Of a stretch of 64,000 bases of DNA, positions 1 to 8,576 are shown piece by piece. Origin of the DNA: an uncultured Christensenella sp. (lineage in GTDB: Bacteria > Bacillota > Clostridia > Christensenellales > CAG-917). The first letter of the stretch is position 1. Each line of letters starts with the position of its first letter. The position numbers and the translations under genes are program-made. The notes under the pieces were generated by a model, which worked only from the letters and a program-made list of their open reading frames with translations, was not told where the DNA came from and searched no databases. The DNA lies in assembly GCA_910577815.1 (NCBI GenBank), contig CAJTNO010000007.1, positions 1-64,000 of the forward strand, read 5' to 3'.

Positions 1-3000
1 TTCCGTCCTCCTCGATTATGACGGCTTCTACAAAATCGTCGTCATCCTCGTCGAGAATGCTGTCCCATTCCTCCTCATCGTCATAATCGTTATCGTCAAA
101 TTCGTCTATAGCAACCTCGGACATCATATCCATTTTTTGTTGCATAGACGCAACCTGTGCAGTAAGCATCTTAATCTCTTCATTTTGGACGTCTACTATA
201 GCCTTTTGCTGTTCCACTATCGCAATAAGCTCGTTGTTGTCGCTATCGGAGCTCGGCGCGGCAAGATATGCCGTAGGCTCGGGTATCATTTGCTGAACGG
301 CAGGCAACAATCTTTCAAATACCTTATCGGCAAGTAAATCCGTATCCTCCATACTCGCGTATGCAGGCATACCGTTATCGCCTTGCGCACGTCCCATCAT
401 ATTGGCAAGCATTATTTTCATTGCTTCCATTTCCTGACGGTGACGTTCTTCCATTTCGCGGCGCAGGCTCTCTAAGGCGGAATTATCTACGCTCTGGAAA
501 TTTTGACTGCTGATTCTTTCCTGGAAAGCAAGTTGCTTTGCTTCCATTGCCTCGGTCTTACGTTGTTCGCTCTCCTCTATAGCCGTTTCCTTGGCAAGCT
601 CCGCCTTCTTCCAGCCCTTGCGAGTTATCACCATTGTAAGGAACATCAACAGCATCACTCCGCAAAGCGAGAACGCTATTATGCTCCATACCATATTGGA
701 TAAGTTAAGCCATACCGTTTGTGTGGAGAATATCGGCAATAATGCCGCATACGTCTTGGCATTGTACTTCTTTGCCTCGCCCTTTGCCTTCTTCTTGCGG
801 TTGCCGTACTGTATTGCCTTTATCATAAAGATTAAGGTAAACAGTAACGCTACCGCAGACGTTGCTACCTGCCACAGCGGGAAATTGCTTGCTATTAGAT
901 TTTCAAAGAAATCCTTTATCTTATCCAGTACGTTGCCGTCTTCTCCCGGCTTTTCCGGAGGCACGGGATTATTCGGGTCATTTACCACCTTTAACGTGAA
1001 CGTTAGCGGGTCACGCGTATTATCCTCCCAACAGCAGTTTACTCCGTCGCGGAAACGTACTATCAACGTATACTCGCCCTCGTCCGTTACCGTAAGACTG
1101 CCCACTATTATCATTATCGTATCGTCAAAGCCGTTCAGCTCAAACGTCACGGGATTGCCCGTATATGCCAACGTGTCCGTTGTCAACGTGGGTTTTTGCA
1201 CTGTCTCGGGCGGATTGTTGGGGTCCGCAGGCGTGGAGAACTCAGCAAAGTCGTTCACCTCCTCTGCCGCGCGGACTATTACGTTATCCCCGAACTTGCT
1301 TTCTGCCGTTACGCGGAATGAAGTATTGTATGTCTTGTTTATCTCATCTCTCGTTACTACGTTGCCGTTCATATCCGTGTATACACGGTTTATAAACTCA
1401 AGGTCAAACTCGTCCTCTACTATCGGAGACGGGATTCTGTCATTGCTCCAGCCCGTTATCGTTATTACGCGCGCGTCTATCCTTACGCTCGGCGTTGCCG
1501 CAAACGTATCGTTGTCATCCCACGCTACGTTGCCCTCGCCTATCTCGCTTAAGAATTCGCACACAAACGAGTACGTGCCTACGTTTCTGCCTGTATATCC
1601 CGTCATTACCTCGTTGTTATACTTTGCCGTTATTGTGAAATACTCCGCCCAGTCCTCGGTTATCCCGAACAGCTCAAGCAAATCTATATCCTCGTTTGCG
1701 AATATCAGATTTTCTCCGTCATATACGGGCTTTTGTATCTTCCTCTTTTCTATACGCCAGCTCAAAGTCTTGGATACAGGCAAATCTAAGGCTACAAAAT
1801 CCCCAAGCTCCAAACCATCGAAGTCAAAGCTTGCCGAATACCTCGAGGATACCTCGCCCTCCTCTACGTTGCCGCTGTATACTATAAAGCCTTTTATATA
1901 CTCGTGCAGAGCGTTTTCGCTGTCCCAGCCTATTAGCTCCACCCTGTGCGCCAACGTGCTTCCGTCCTTCCGCTGATATTGGAAGGGCGCTTCAGCGTTG
2001 TAGTTCCAGCTTATTCCGCTTAAATCTACAGTTGCCTTATTTATTACAAACTCCACAGGCTCGCTGTTGGCAATGTAATAGTCGTTTACCCTGTTGCTCT
2101 TAAGCGTAACTACTACCTTATATGTTCCCGCATGTACGGGCGCGCCCGTAAGCGGTCGGTCGTTCATATCGTAATAGCTTATATCAAAATCCCCGGTCGG
2201 AGACAGCGTAGACGTTGTCAGCGTTGCAAGCTTCGGCAAGCCGTCAAAGGTCTGTCCGCTTCCCTTTACAGTTATCGTCACCGCCGTCTTATTAGAACCC
2301 AACGAAAATACGTGCGGATTATCCTGCGCGCCTATTGCGTAATTGTAGTTGGACGGATTTTTTATCACCGCCTTTACTCTGTACCACTTCTCTACGCCAA
2401 GCTCTATCCTTATGTCCGCAAGCTCTATAGGCGTGCCCGTCTGAGTCGCTACATTCCACTCCTCAAACTCATAGTTTACATATTCATCCCATCCGAACAG
2501 CTTGGGTATCGTTCCCGCCGTGCCGTTAAAGTCGTGCGCTACGTCAGCCCAGCTTGCCGTGCTTATCTCCTTAGGTGTTACGTTCCAATCGAACGTCCAA
2601 TCGAAATCCCCTATATAGCTGTCCGTATTGTTTCTGTCCGGGGTTACGTAGTTGCTTGTATCCGCATTGCTAAACGATACAACAGTTGCCGTATACTTAT
2701 CCGCGTGTACGTCCGTTGCGGAGTTCCCGTGATAGGACGGTGTAAGCCCTGCAGGTACGTCCTTTAACAAAAGTGTATGCGGACTGCCGTTGTATACAAG
2801 CTTGCTTGCGTCATAATTCCACTTAACCTGAGATAAATCATACTTGGCTTTTTCTATTTCAAAAGTATAATTTACCTCGAAGTTCTTGCTTTCAAACTCG
2901 CTGTTCTTATTGCTTAAATACGCAGTAACGTTATACGTTGCCGCGTTGGTGGCTTTGGTTATACTTAGCCTGTCTAACTTAAGTCCTCTCTGCTCTAAGG

Positions 3001-4963
3001 AGTCCCCTCCCTTGATATACTGTCCTATGGATATGTTATATCCGCCCGGAATATAGGTCAGCTTGTTGTCCTTTATTTCCGCATCATTGGCAAGCCATAC
3101 AAGCTCGTCTACGTCGGGGTCAAAGTTCACTCGGATTTTAAGCTCCACCGTTATACTCTGCACTCCGTCCGCAAGCGCATAGTTGCAGGTGGTGGAATTG
3201 CCGATTCTAAGATTTATCGTATAAGTCCCGTACTTGTTTGGCCAATCGTTATATATCGTTCCCGTTGCGTTATCCCGATAGGTGAAAGTCCAGACAGGCG
3301 CCCTATCCGTGCCTACGTCCCTGCCATATATGCTGTTTTGAGGCAGAGTAACCTTGGGAGTGTTATTTTCAACTGAAATAACGGGACTTAATTTGCGCGG
3401 AGTTATTTTAAACTTAATCTTCCTGCTTGTTGCGGTTTCACCGTTTGCCGCATTAAAACTGCCACTAAATACTCCACCTTTATCTACAAACTCCTGCTTG
3501 AGCGAAACGCTTACGTTATAATCTCCAACGTCTGTCATATCAGCGGTTTCATAGGATAAATCCATTTTGTCCGCGTCATACCAGGCAGGAAATTCCGATG
3601 TGGAATTTGCAAAAGAGTCCTGGTCTATTTTAAGAGCTTTACCCGCATACTCGATGCTGACGTCAGAGGGTGCTTCCTGTTCTCTCGCTATACTTTTTTG
3701 AGCCTGTGTTAGATTTAAATGTAATGCAGGACGAATAGAATAATTATTTGTAACTAATTCACTATAGTATCCGCCATTAGCATACTTACACCAAGCATTT
3801 GTACCTGTCATATTTGCGCCCGAGCGCATCCACGAATATCTTGCATCCTTACCTATGTTTTTGCCATTAGGAATTCCCCACAAGCTTGTAGAGCTGTAGT
3901 CATTCATCGAAGGTCCGATTTCTGTAGCGCTTGGCAACCATAAATAATCGCTTTTCCAATCGTAATATTCAGTTTTTTTTAGAATCAGAGAAACATTATC
4001 CGTTTGCGCATTATTACTATTAGTATACCACCCCGAACCCCCGTCTGTATGCTTTATGCTAACATCGGGTCCTGTAATACCGTCTGTACCATCGCCCCAC
4101 GCTTCATTAGGGCTTAAATATCCGGCGCGAGTTCCTTTACCATTACTCCAAGACCAATTTTCCGCGCGTTGATAAACAACGCTTTCAGGCTGTGCAATAA
4201 ACTGTGTGAGACTTCTTTGTCCGACAGCAGTTGACGAAGGCATAGTAAATGCTGCAAATATGTGGTTTTCTCTGTCCGCTTGTGTTCCTGTAAGTTCAGT
4301 AGTACTAACAGCATAATTAGCTCCTGCCGCTCCTCCGCCATTTAAAGTATGCACACGAATCTTACTTGTGGAATACATACTTGACGGGTAAGGATTTGCC
4401 GTGTTTGCACTTGAGTAATCATTAAATTTATAAGTAGTATTATCTAAAGTTTCGCTTAACCATAAAGTAGCAATCAAGTCACCTTGTTTGCTATTTCCAT
4501 CAGACCCATCAAGCGTATTCGTTGTCAAATAAACGATATTCCAAGTATATCCACCAAATTCAATGGTAATGGCTTCTTGCCCGCTTGAACTTGCTATTTG
4601 CGCAAAATTCATAGATTTGGACTGAGTATTGATATTTTTGACAGAATTATAAGTAGTTCCGATAGTTTCACTTATTGAATTATTTACAGCTGTTAGTAAA
4701 TCGTCATAAGTTGCGGATGTTGAACCTAAAATCGCATTGTATAGTTTATCTAAAACAATGCCGTCAAAAACCTTATTATCCGGTCTTGTAGAATAATCGT
4801 TTAAAGTAATTGAGCCAATAGACTTTGGCAAAGTAGAGGAAGTATACGCACTGCTGTTAAGCGGATTGACAATACCAAATGACAAAATTGCGCTTGACAA
4901 AACAAGCGCAAATATCAACAGCAGAGTTGACAGGGATATTAACTTTTTTTTAGTTAATTTCAT
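1..4963 (-). CDS. Giant surface-anchored protein, C-terminus beyond window
   Basis: An uninterrupted minus-strand frame runs from ATG 4963 to the window edge (at least 1654 residues); I checked the frame at the start, near 2050 and near 1. Residues 1-35 form a signal peptide. Residues ~85-375 look like a DUF6273 domain (a Y..SKIR motif, then SWMRSG, ending IRPALHLNL). Several Ig-like/MBG-type repeats follow (Y-G start, AGTY/VGDYNV end). Two TM helices lie at ~1364-1388 and ~1421-1446. After them come an E/K/Q-rich coiled coil and a very acidic tail (runs of D/E at 2-90). The predicted topology is extracellular repeats, a membrane hairpin and a cytosolic coiled coil, rather than LPXTG sorting. 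The function is unknown; adhesion or envelope sensing is only a guess. The ribosome site is weak (CGAGAG). Confidence 0.85.
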   Translation of the reverse strand, partial: MKLTKKKLISLSTLLLIFALVLSSAILSFGIVNPLNSSAYTSSTLPKSIGSITLNDYSTRPDNKVFDGIVLDKLYNAILGSTSATYDDLLTAVNNSISETIGTTYNSVKNINTQSKSMNFAQIASSSGQEAITIEFGGYTWNIVYLTTNTLDGSDGNSKQGDLIATLWLSETLDNTTYKFNDYSSANTANPYPSSMYSTSKIRVHTLNGGGAAGANYAVSTTELTGTQADRENHIFAAFTMPSSTAVGQRSLTQFIAQPESVVYQRAENWSWSNGKGTRAGYLSPNEAWGDGTDGITGPDVSIKHTDGGSGWYTNSNNAQTDNVSLILKKTEYYDWKSDYLWLPSATEIGPSMNDYSSTSLWGIPNGKNIGKDARYSWMRSGANMTGTNAWCKYANGGYYSELVTNNYSIRPALHLNLTQAQKSIAREQEAPSDVSIEYAGKALKIDQDSFANSTSEFPAWYDADKMDLSYETADMTDVGDYNVSVSLKQEFVDKGGVFSGSFNAANGETATSRKIKFKITPRKLSPVISVENNTPKVTLPQNSIYGRDVGTDRAPVWTFTYRDNATGTIYNDWPNKYGTYTINLRIGNSTTCNYALADGVQSITVELKIRVNFDPDVDELVWLANDAEIKDNKLTYIPGGYNISIGQYIKGGDSLEQRGLKLDRLSITKATNAATYNVTAYLSNKNSEFESKNFEVNYTFEIEKAKYDLSQVKWNYDASKLVYNGSPHTLLLKDVPAGLTPSYHGNSATDVHADKYTATVVSFSNADTSNYVTPDRNNTDSYIGDFDWTFDWNVTPKEISTASWADVAHDFNGTAGTIPKLFGWDEYVNYEFEEWNVATQTGTPIELADIRIELGVEKWYRVKAVIKNPSNYNYAIGAQDNPHVFSLGSNKTAVTITVKGSGQTFDGLPKLATLTTSTLSPTGDFDISYYDMNDRPLTGAPVHAGTYKVVVTLKSNRVNDYYIANSEPVEFVINKATVDLSGISWNYNAEAPFQYQRKDGSTLAHRVELIGWDSENALHEYIKGFIVYSGNVEEGEVSSRYSASFDFDGLELGDFVALDLPVSKTLSWRIEKRKIQKPVYDGENLIFANEDIDLLELFGITEDWAEYFTITAKYNNEVMTGYTGRNVGTYSFVCEFLSEIGEGNVAWDDNDTFAATPSVRIDARVITITGWSNDRIPSPIVEDEFDLEFINRVYTDMNGNVVTRDEINKTYNTSFRVTAESKFGDNVIVRAAEEVNDFAEFSTPADPNNPPETVQKPTLTTDTLAYTGNPVTFELNGFDDTIMIIVGSLTVTDEGEYTLIVRFRDGVNCCWEDNTRDPLTFTLKVVNDPNNPVPPEKPGEDGNVLDKIKDFFENLIASNFPLWQVATSAVALLFTLIFMIKAIQYGNRKKKAKGEAKKYNAKTYAALLPIFSTQTVWLNLSNMVWSIIAFSLCGVMLLMFLTMVITRKGWKKAELAKETAIEESEQRKTEAMEAKQLAFQERISSQNFQSVDNSALESLRREMEERHRQEMEAMKIMLANMMGRAQGDNGMPAYASMEDTDLLADKVFERLLPAVQQMIPEPTAYLAAPSSDSDNNELIAIVEQQKAIVDVQNEEIKMLTAQVASMQQKMDMMSEVAIDEFDDNDYDDEEEWDSILDEDDDDFVEAVIIEEDG

Positions 4964-4998
4964 ACTCTCGTATTATTTTTCCGCAACCGGTAATTATG

Positions 4999-5019
4999 CA
5001 TAGAATATTATGTTCTATG
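4999..5019. promoter_or_regulatory. Operator-like palindrome, proximal copy
   Basis: The pattern CATAGAA-N7-TTCTATG is itself dyad-symmetric. It is repeated as an exact reverse complement at 5167-5187. It lies just downstream of the predicted promoter of the giant surface gene, where a bound protein would block elongation or initiation. The regulator is unknown. Confidence 0.5.
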
Positions 5020-5045
5020 AATGTCTATTTATATATAGCATTATA

Positions 5046-5074
5046 ATTTTATGTAAACTGCCAATATTTGTCAA
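5046..5074 (-). promoter_or_regulatory. Predicted sigma-A promoter of the giant surface gene
   Basis: On the minus strand, TTGACA (5069-5074) is followed after 17 bases by TAAAAT (5046-5051), one mismatch from the consensus -10. Transcription would begin near 5039, giving a leader of ~75 nt that contains the proximal palindrome. Confidence 0.6.
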
Positions 5075-5166
5075 TATCTTTTGCTTAAATACGCACTTTT
5101 CCGCACTTTTTAATGCTTTTTAACATAATCTAAGCTCTGTTTTTACCAATATTTTTTTGATTTGTT

Positions 5167-5187
5167 CATAGAACATAATATTCTATG
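5167..5187. promoter_or_regulatory. Operator-like palindrome, distal copy
   Basis: This is the exact 21-base reverse complement of 4999-5019, with two further matching bases on one side. The centres are 168 bp apart, close to 16 helical turns, and the promoter lies between them. The spacing suits repression by DNA looping (inference). Confidence 0.5.
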
Positions 5188-5212
5188 TATGCAAAATCAG
5201 AAAAATTTACCT

Positions 5213-5245
5213 AAAAAATAAATCGAACGGCTGTTGCCGTCCGAT
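5213..5245 (-). terminator. Intrinsic terminator of the transglutaminase gene
   Basis: A 9-bp stem (5223-5231 with 5236-5244, one G-U pair in the minus-strand RNA) has a 4-base loop and is followed on the minus strand by a T-rich run. It lies 26 bases after the stop codon at 5271. Confidence 0.75.
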
Positions 5246-5270
5246 TTTAAATTGATAGATTTAATCTTAA

Positions 5271-8111
5271 TTACTCAGCCTGTGCGCGTTTTTTCTTTTT
5301 TATAAGAACTACCGCGACCACTACGCCTGTAGCTACAAGAACAGCTACAACACAACCGATAGCTATGCCTATTACAAGTCCCGTATTAGAACCTGGGGGA
5401 AGATTAGTAATTTCAACAACCTGATTAGGCGCAAGTATCGTAATGCCTCTGTCCGCAAAGCTCTTTGCCGCTTCCTTGTTTATAAACTTAACTTCGAGCA
5501 TATTGTCGGAGGAAAGCTCGTCCTTATCGAGCGTGAGTTTGCCGTCCTTAATTCTGGAAAGCGAAATTGCCTTGCCGTTGAGCAATACCGTACCTACCTG
5601 GTAATGCTCCTGCGCGTTGATGTAATAGGTCACCGTATCCTCCGTAACAGAGGTTATTCCGCCCTTACCCGAGTTCTCCTGTGCGGAAACCGTTCCGCCT
5701 ACTCCGTTTACGGTAGCGTACACGTTTTTGGCGTCGGACATAGTAACCGCGTCGCTCGATTTCTTTATCTGCACAATCTTAAAGGGACTGAAGCTCTTGA
5801 CCTGTGCGATAAGACCGTATTCGGTTATGATTACGGGGATTTCCTCCACGCCCGTGATATTGCCCTTATCGTCGTGCTTATAATGGTAAATCTTAAACGT
5901 AGTACCCGCGTCGTCGGGGCTGAAGCCCTCGGGGAAGCCGAACGCTACCTGCATATAGCTTCCGTTTGGAACCTTGGTTACAACTCCGCAGATTTGCAGG
6001 CTTATTTCAAACGTCGCCGACGTTACGATGTCCTCGTCCTTAATGGGCAGATTCTCCTTAAGCACTTCGTCCATCTCCTGCTCCCTCTCGGGCGTGGGCT
6101 TGTTAGCTACAAGCAGCAGCTGGCTTCTCTGGTTCTGAGCATAATAATTGCCGTTTTCATCCTTGAAATCGGTTACGGATAAGTCGGAGGTGTCCAACAT
6201 CTGAGGCTCGCCAAAGACGTTCATATACAGTCTTCCGTCATTGAATATCTTGCTGCAGACTACGCTCTTGCCCTTGAATACGTATGTGAACGGGTCGGGT
6301 ACTTTTTTGCTCTCTGCTCCGACAAGGTTTGTGGGAGTAAAGTAATATAACACGTCGTTATGGATATACATTCTGCTCGGCGTAAATGTAAACGTAATAG
6401 TTTTATCGCCGTCCCATTTGACGTTGGTGACGCTTGCCGCTTCTTTTACGGTGTCGTTTCCGCGCGAGGTGTAGAAGTCAAGCGTGATGTCGCTCTCGTT
6501 CGCGCCCTCTACAAGCATTAGCGTCGTATTGTATACAACCTTGATGTCGTATGTTTTATCAACGGGCCAGGCGCCGGTATTTGTAGGATAGTAGCCGCTT
6601 ACGCCCGGAGCAGGAATATAACTGCCGTGGCCGTTGTTTAAATACGGAGTACTTGCCGCGCCAATCATATCCTCGGCTTCGTTGAAGGTCTCTTTCTTGT
6701 ATGCATAATTACAAATCTTTCCCGCATTTTCGCCGTATTCGGGTCTGTCGGGATAGAATGCTCCAAAGCTCTCGTCGGGCGCGCGATTTATAAGCGCAAA
6801 CTGAATGTATTCAAAGCCGGCGTGCGCTTTAAAGATGGTTGCGGTATCCGTGTGCTTGAAAATCGAAGCGTACACTTCCATAACGGCAACGGTATCAAAC
6901 CAATATCCCCACTTAATTTCTTTGGTTTCCTTATCGGTATCACCAAAGCGCACAGCCATATACTTGCCTTCTTCCTGAAGCTTTACTGCACCCTTTCCGT
7001 CAAAGGATACCTCCAAGGTAAGCATTTTACCTGTGCCGTTATCGCTGTCCTCATAGGAGCCCAATATAGTCATTCCGTTGTCGTCGGTATCGTCGCCGAA
7101 ATCATAGGGCTTGATAGCGGGATATTTGAATTCATATCCGGTGGTTGACAGAATTCCGTCTTCGATATGAGTATCGCTCATTGCCTGTCCGCCTACAAGC
7201 AGCCATTTTTCAATGTTACCGCCCGTAGAGTTCCAGGTTACGTCAACCGCGTACCAAAGTCCTTCAACCTCAACGTAATTCCACATATGCGGCTGCCAGG
7301 ACGCCGAACCGCCGGACAGCGAATAGCCCTGTACCGTAACGCACGGAATTCCAAGTCTGTCCATTACAGCCTTAAAGCCCTTAGCATATCCGCCGCATAT
7401 CGCTTTGCCGTTTACAAGCGAGCCGTATGCCGTGCTGATATACGCAGCCTCCGGTCCCTCTACGTTCTTTCCGTCTACCACGTGAGTGCCGAAGCTGTAC
7501 ACGGTGTTTTGTGCGATATACTTGTTTACGTATCTTATCTGAGCCTCGACGTCGCCTGCGGATTTCGCTGCCGTAACTATCTGAGATAGCTTATTTTCAT
7601 AAGTTGCTATCGCGTTATCTACCAAGGCAACAGTATTAAATCCACCCAGATATAAATTAGCTACGCGGCTCGAATCGAGGAAGCCCACAAATTCTCCGTT
7701 CTGCTGTCCCGCGCTGACAGACGTTCCGTACAAGTCGGCGTAAAACAAATCGGGATGGTCCATTATGTATGCGTCGCGTCCTGCGCCAAACGCCTCGAGA
7801 ACCTTCTTATCTCCGTTATTTACATAGTTTGCTATGTCGTTTTTTGCGACAACGTTATTGGCGATTAAATCGTATTCGATTTTACCGTCCTTAAAGTCGC
7901 CGTCATTATCGAGCTTTCCGTATGCCTTATAAAATTGGTCCGCTCTGTTGTCGTCCGAAATCTGGTCGTAAAAATATGTGTAACTCTGCTTTGCCACGTT
8001 GTCCTCGGCAGTTGCCACACCGCTGTAAACCAATCCCGAACCTGCAATCATTGTCGTCATAATCGCCGCTACCGTAGCAAATACGCCGACACGCTTTGTT
8101 AAAGATTTCAT
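5271..8111 (-). CDS. Transglutaminase-like domain surface protein
   Basis: 946 residues. A signal peptide (1-35) precedes a transglutaminase-like (papain-fold) core with a clear triad: Cys239 in AICGGYAKG, His275 in PHMWNYVEV and Asp290 in YAVDVTW. This core is most often a protease or amidase-like domain in bacterial surface proteins rather than a true cross-linker. Residues ~330-790 have no family I recognise and look like beta-rich extracellular domains. The C-terminus is one TM helix (~910-935, GLVIGIAIGCVVAVLVATG) with a KKKKR stop-transfer tail, so the protein is membrane-anchored and exported. GGAGG lies 8 bases before ATG 8111. It has its own terminator, so it is probably monocistronic. 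It sits next to another exported protein and may act on the envelope. Confidence 0.85.
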   Translation of the reverse strand: MKSLTKRVGVFATVAAIMTTMIAGSGLVYSGVATAEDNVAKQSYTYFYDQISDDNRADQFYKAYGKLDNDGDFKDGKIEYDLIANNVVAKNDIANYVNNGDKKVLEAFGAGRDAYIMDHPDLFYADLYGTSVSAGQQNGEFVGFLDSSRVANLYLGGFNTVALVDNAIATYENKLSQIVTAAKSAGDVEAQIRYVNKYIAQNTVYSFGTHVVDGKNVEGPEAAYISTAYGSLVNGKAICGGYAKGFKAVMDRLGIPCVTVQGYSLSGGSASWQPHMWNYVEVEGLWYAVDVTWNSTGGNIEKWLLVGGQAMSDTHIEDGILSTTGYEFKYPAIKPYDFGDDTDDNGMTILGSYEDSDNGTGKMLTLEVSFDGKGAVKLQEEGKYMAVRFGDTDKETKEIKWGYWFDTVAVMEVYASIFKHTDTATIFKAHAGFEYIQFALINRAPDESFGAFYPDRPEYGENAGKICNYAYKKETFNEAEDMIGAASTPYLNNGHGSYIPAPGVSGYYPTNTGAWPVDKTYDIKVVYNTTLMLVEGANESDITLDFYTSRGNDTVKEAASVTNVKWDGDKTITFTFTPSRMYIHNDVLYYFTPTNLVGAESKKVPDPFTYVFKGKSVVCSKIFNDGRLYMNVFGEPQMLDTSDLSVTDFKDENGNYYAQNQRSQLLLVANKPTPEREQEMDEVLKENLPIKDEDIVTSATFEISLQICGVVTKVPNGSYMQVAFGFPEGFSPDDAGTTFKIYHYKHDDKGNITGVEEIPVIITEYGLIAQVKSFSPFKIVQIKKSSDAVTMSDAKNVYATVNGVGGTVSAQENSGKGGITSVTEDTVTYYINAQEHYQVGTVLLNGKAISLSRIKDGKLTLDKDELSSDNMLEVKFINKEAAKSFADRGITILAPNQVVEITNLPPGSNTGLVIGIAIGCVVAVLVATGVVVAVVLIKKKKRAQAE

Positions 8112-8392
8112 AAAACCTCCACATAAATTTTATATTATCCAAGCTGTCGGCGCGGCTTTGCTGTCTTTAAAAATCAGCTAAGTCCGCCGTCAACCCGAAT
8201 ATCCGCAAAGATTATACTACTTTAAATCAATTTATGCAACTTTTTGAAAGCGGTAGCGAGTTGATACAAATTTCTGAAAAAATAAGCAGATTACAGACTG
8301 AAATATAAGATATATTCTATAATAATTAAAATAAAGAATTAAATATCTTAAAATATCCAATTAAAAACTTTAGCGTTATTTGCAATTAACAT
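8112..8392. other. Intergenic region, host side of the element
   Basis: AT-rich sequence between the transglutaminase gene and the left end of the mobile element. It should carry the promoter of the transglutaminase gene; I see only a weak -10-like TAATAT near 8137 and no convincing -35. No gene is seen. Confidence 0.4.
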
Positions 8393-8421
8393 AAAAATGC
8401 ACACATAATGTGTGCATTTTT
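8393..8421. terminator. Displaced terminator of tRNA-Leu(CAA)
   Basis: A perfect 13-bp stem (8393-8405 with 8409-8421, loop TAA) with A and T runs on both sides, so it can act on either strand. In the reconstructed empty site it directly follows the tRNA-Leu 3' end (two bases after the core). The same arrangement is seen at the other tRNA-Leu gene (terminator 51884-51914). The element has moved it 6 kb away from its tRNA. Confidence 0.8.
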
Positions 8422-8423
8422 CG

Positions 8424-8430
8424 TTGGTGC
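8424..8430. other. Left attachment core
   Basis: TTGGTGC, identical to 14422-14428. To its right, the 25 bases 8430-8454 match the reverse complement of 14403-14427 at 18 of 25 positions, ending in a shared 7-base TTGAACC/GGTTCAA pair. Together these would form the two half-sites of attP. Confidence 0.75.
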
Positions 8431-8504
8431 ACCAAGACAGACAGAGATTGAACCCGAACTACATATTCGTAAACGGGTATGCGGGTTTTATCGCTGAAAG
8501 GTAA
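8424..8504 (+). other. Displaced 3' end of the serine recombinase gene
   Basis: Read in the recombinase frame after circularisation, this segment continues Leu-Val with 24 residues (HQDRQRLNPNY... ending FIAER) and a TAA at 8502-8504. A terminator follows two bases later. The circular form would encode a 531-residue recombinase; the integrated form is 542 residues with a foreign tail read from antisense tRNA. The segment has no start codon of its own here. Confidence 0.75.
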
Positions 8505-8506
8505 GA

Positions 8507-8540
8507 AAAAAGCACAAGGTTGAAATGCCTTGTGCTTTTT
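8507..8540. terminator. Terminator of recombinase (circular form) and of rep
   Basis: A 13-bp perfect stem (8507-8519 with 8528-8540), 8-base loop, with T5 on the plus strand and T6 on the minus strand. It follows the displaced recombinase stop on the plus strand and the rep stop on the minus strand, so it serves two convergent genes. Confidence 0.8.
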
Positions 8541-8576
8541 CTATTGCCCACCCAAGAGAACCCACCCTGTGAGCCG

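Noticed and set aside
591..2767. Long plus-strand open frames opposite the giant surface gene
   Set aside because: The minus strand is one continuous, domain-bearing frame here; the plus frames have no SD or recognisable domains.
4999..5187. Inverted repeats as ends of a small transposon (MITE)
   Set aside because: Each copy is itself a palindrome, no target duplication is seen and a good promoter lies between. Kept as operators, but the MITE idea is not fully excluded.
8424..8460. tRNA-like 3' end (GGTTCAATC then ...GGTGCACCA on the minus strand)
   Set aside because: The T-stem arms do not pair and no acceptor or anticodon arm follows. The sequence is explained as the attP half-site and recombinase coding sequence.
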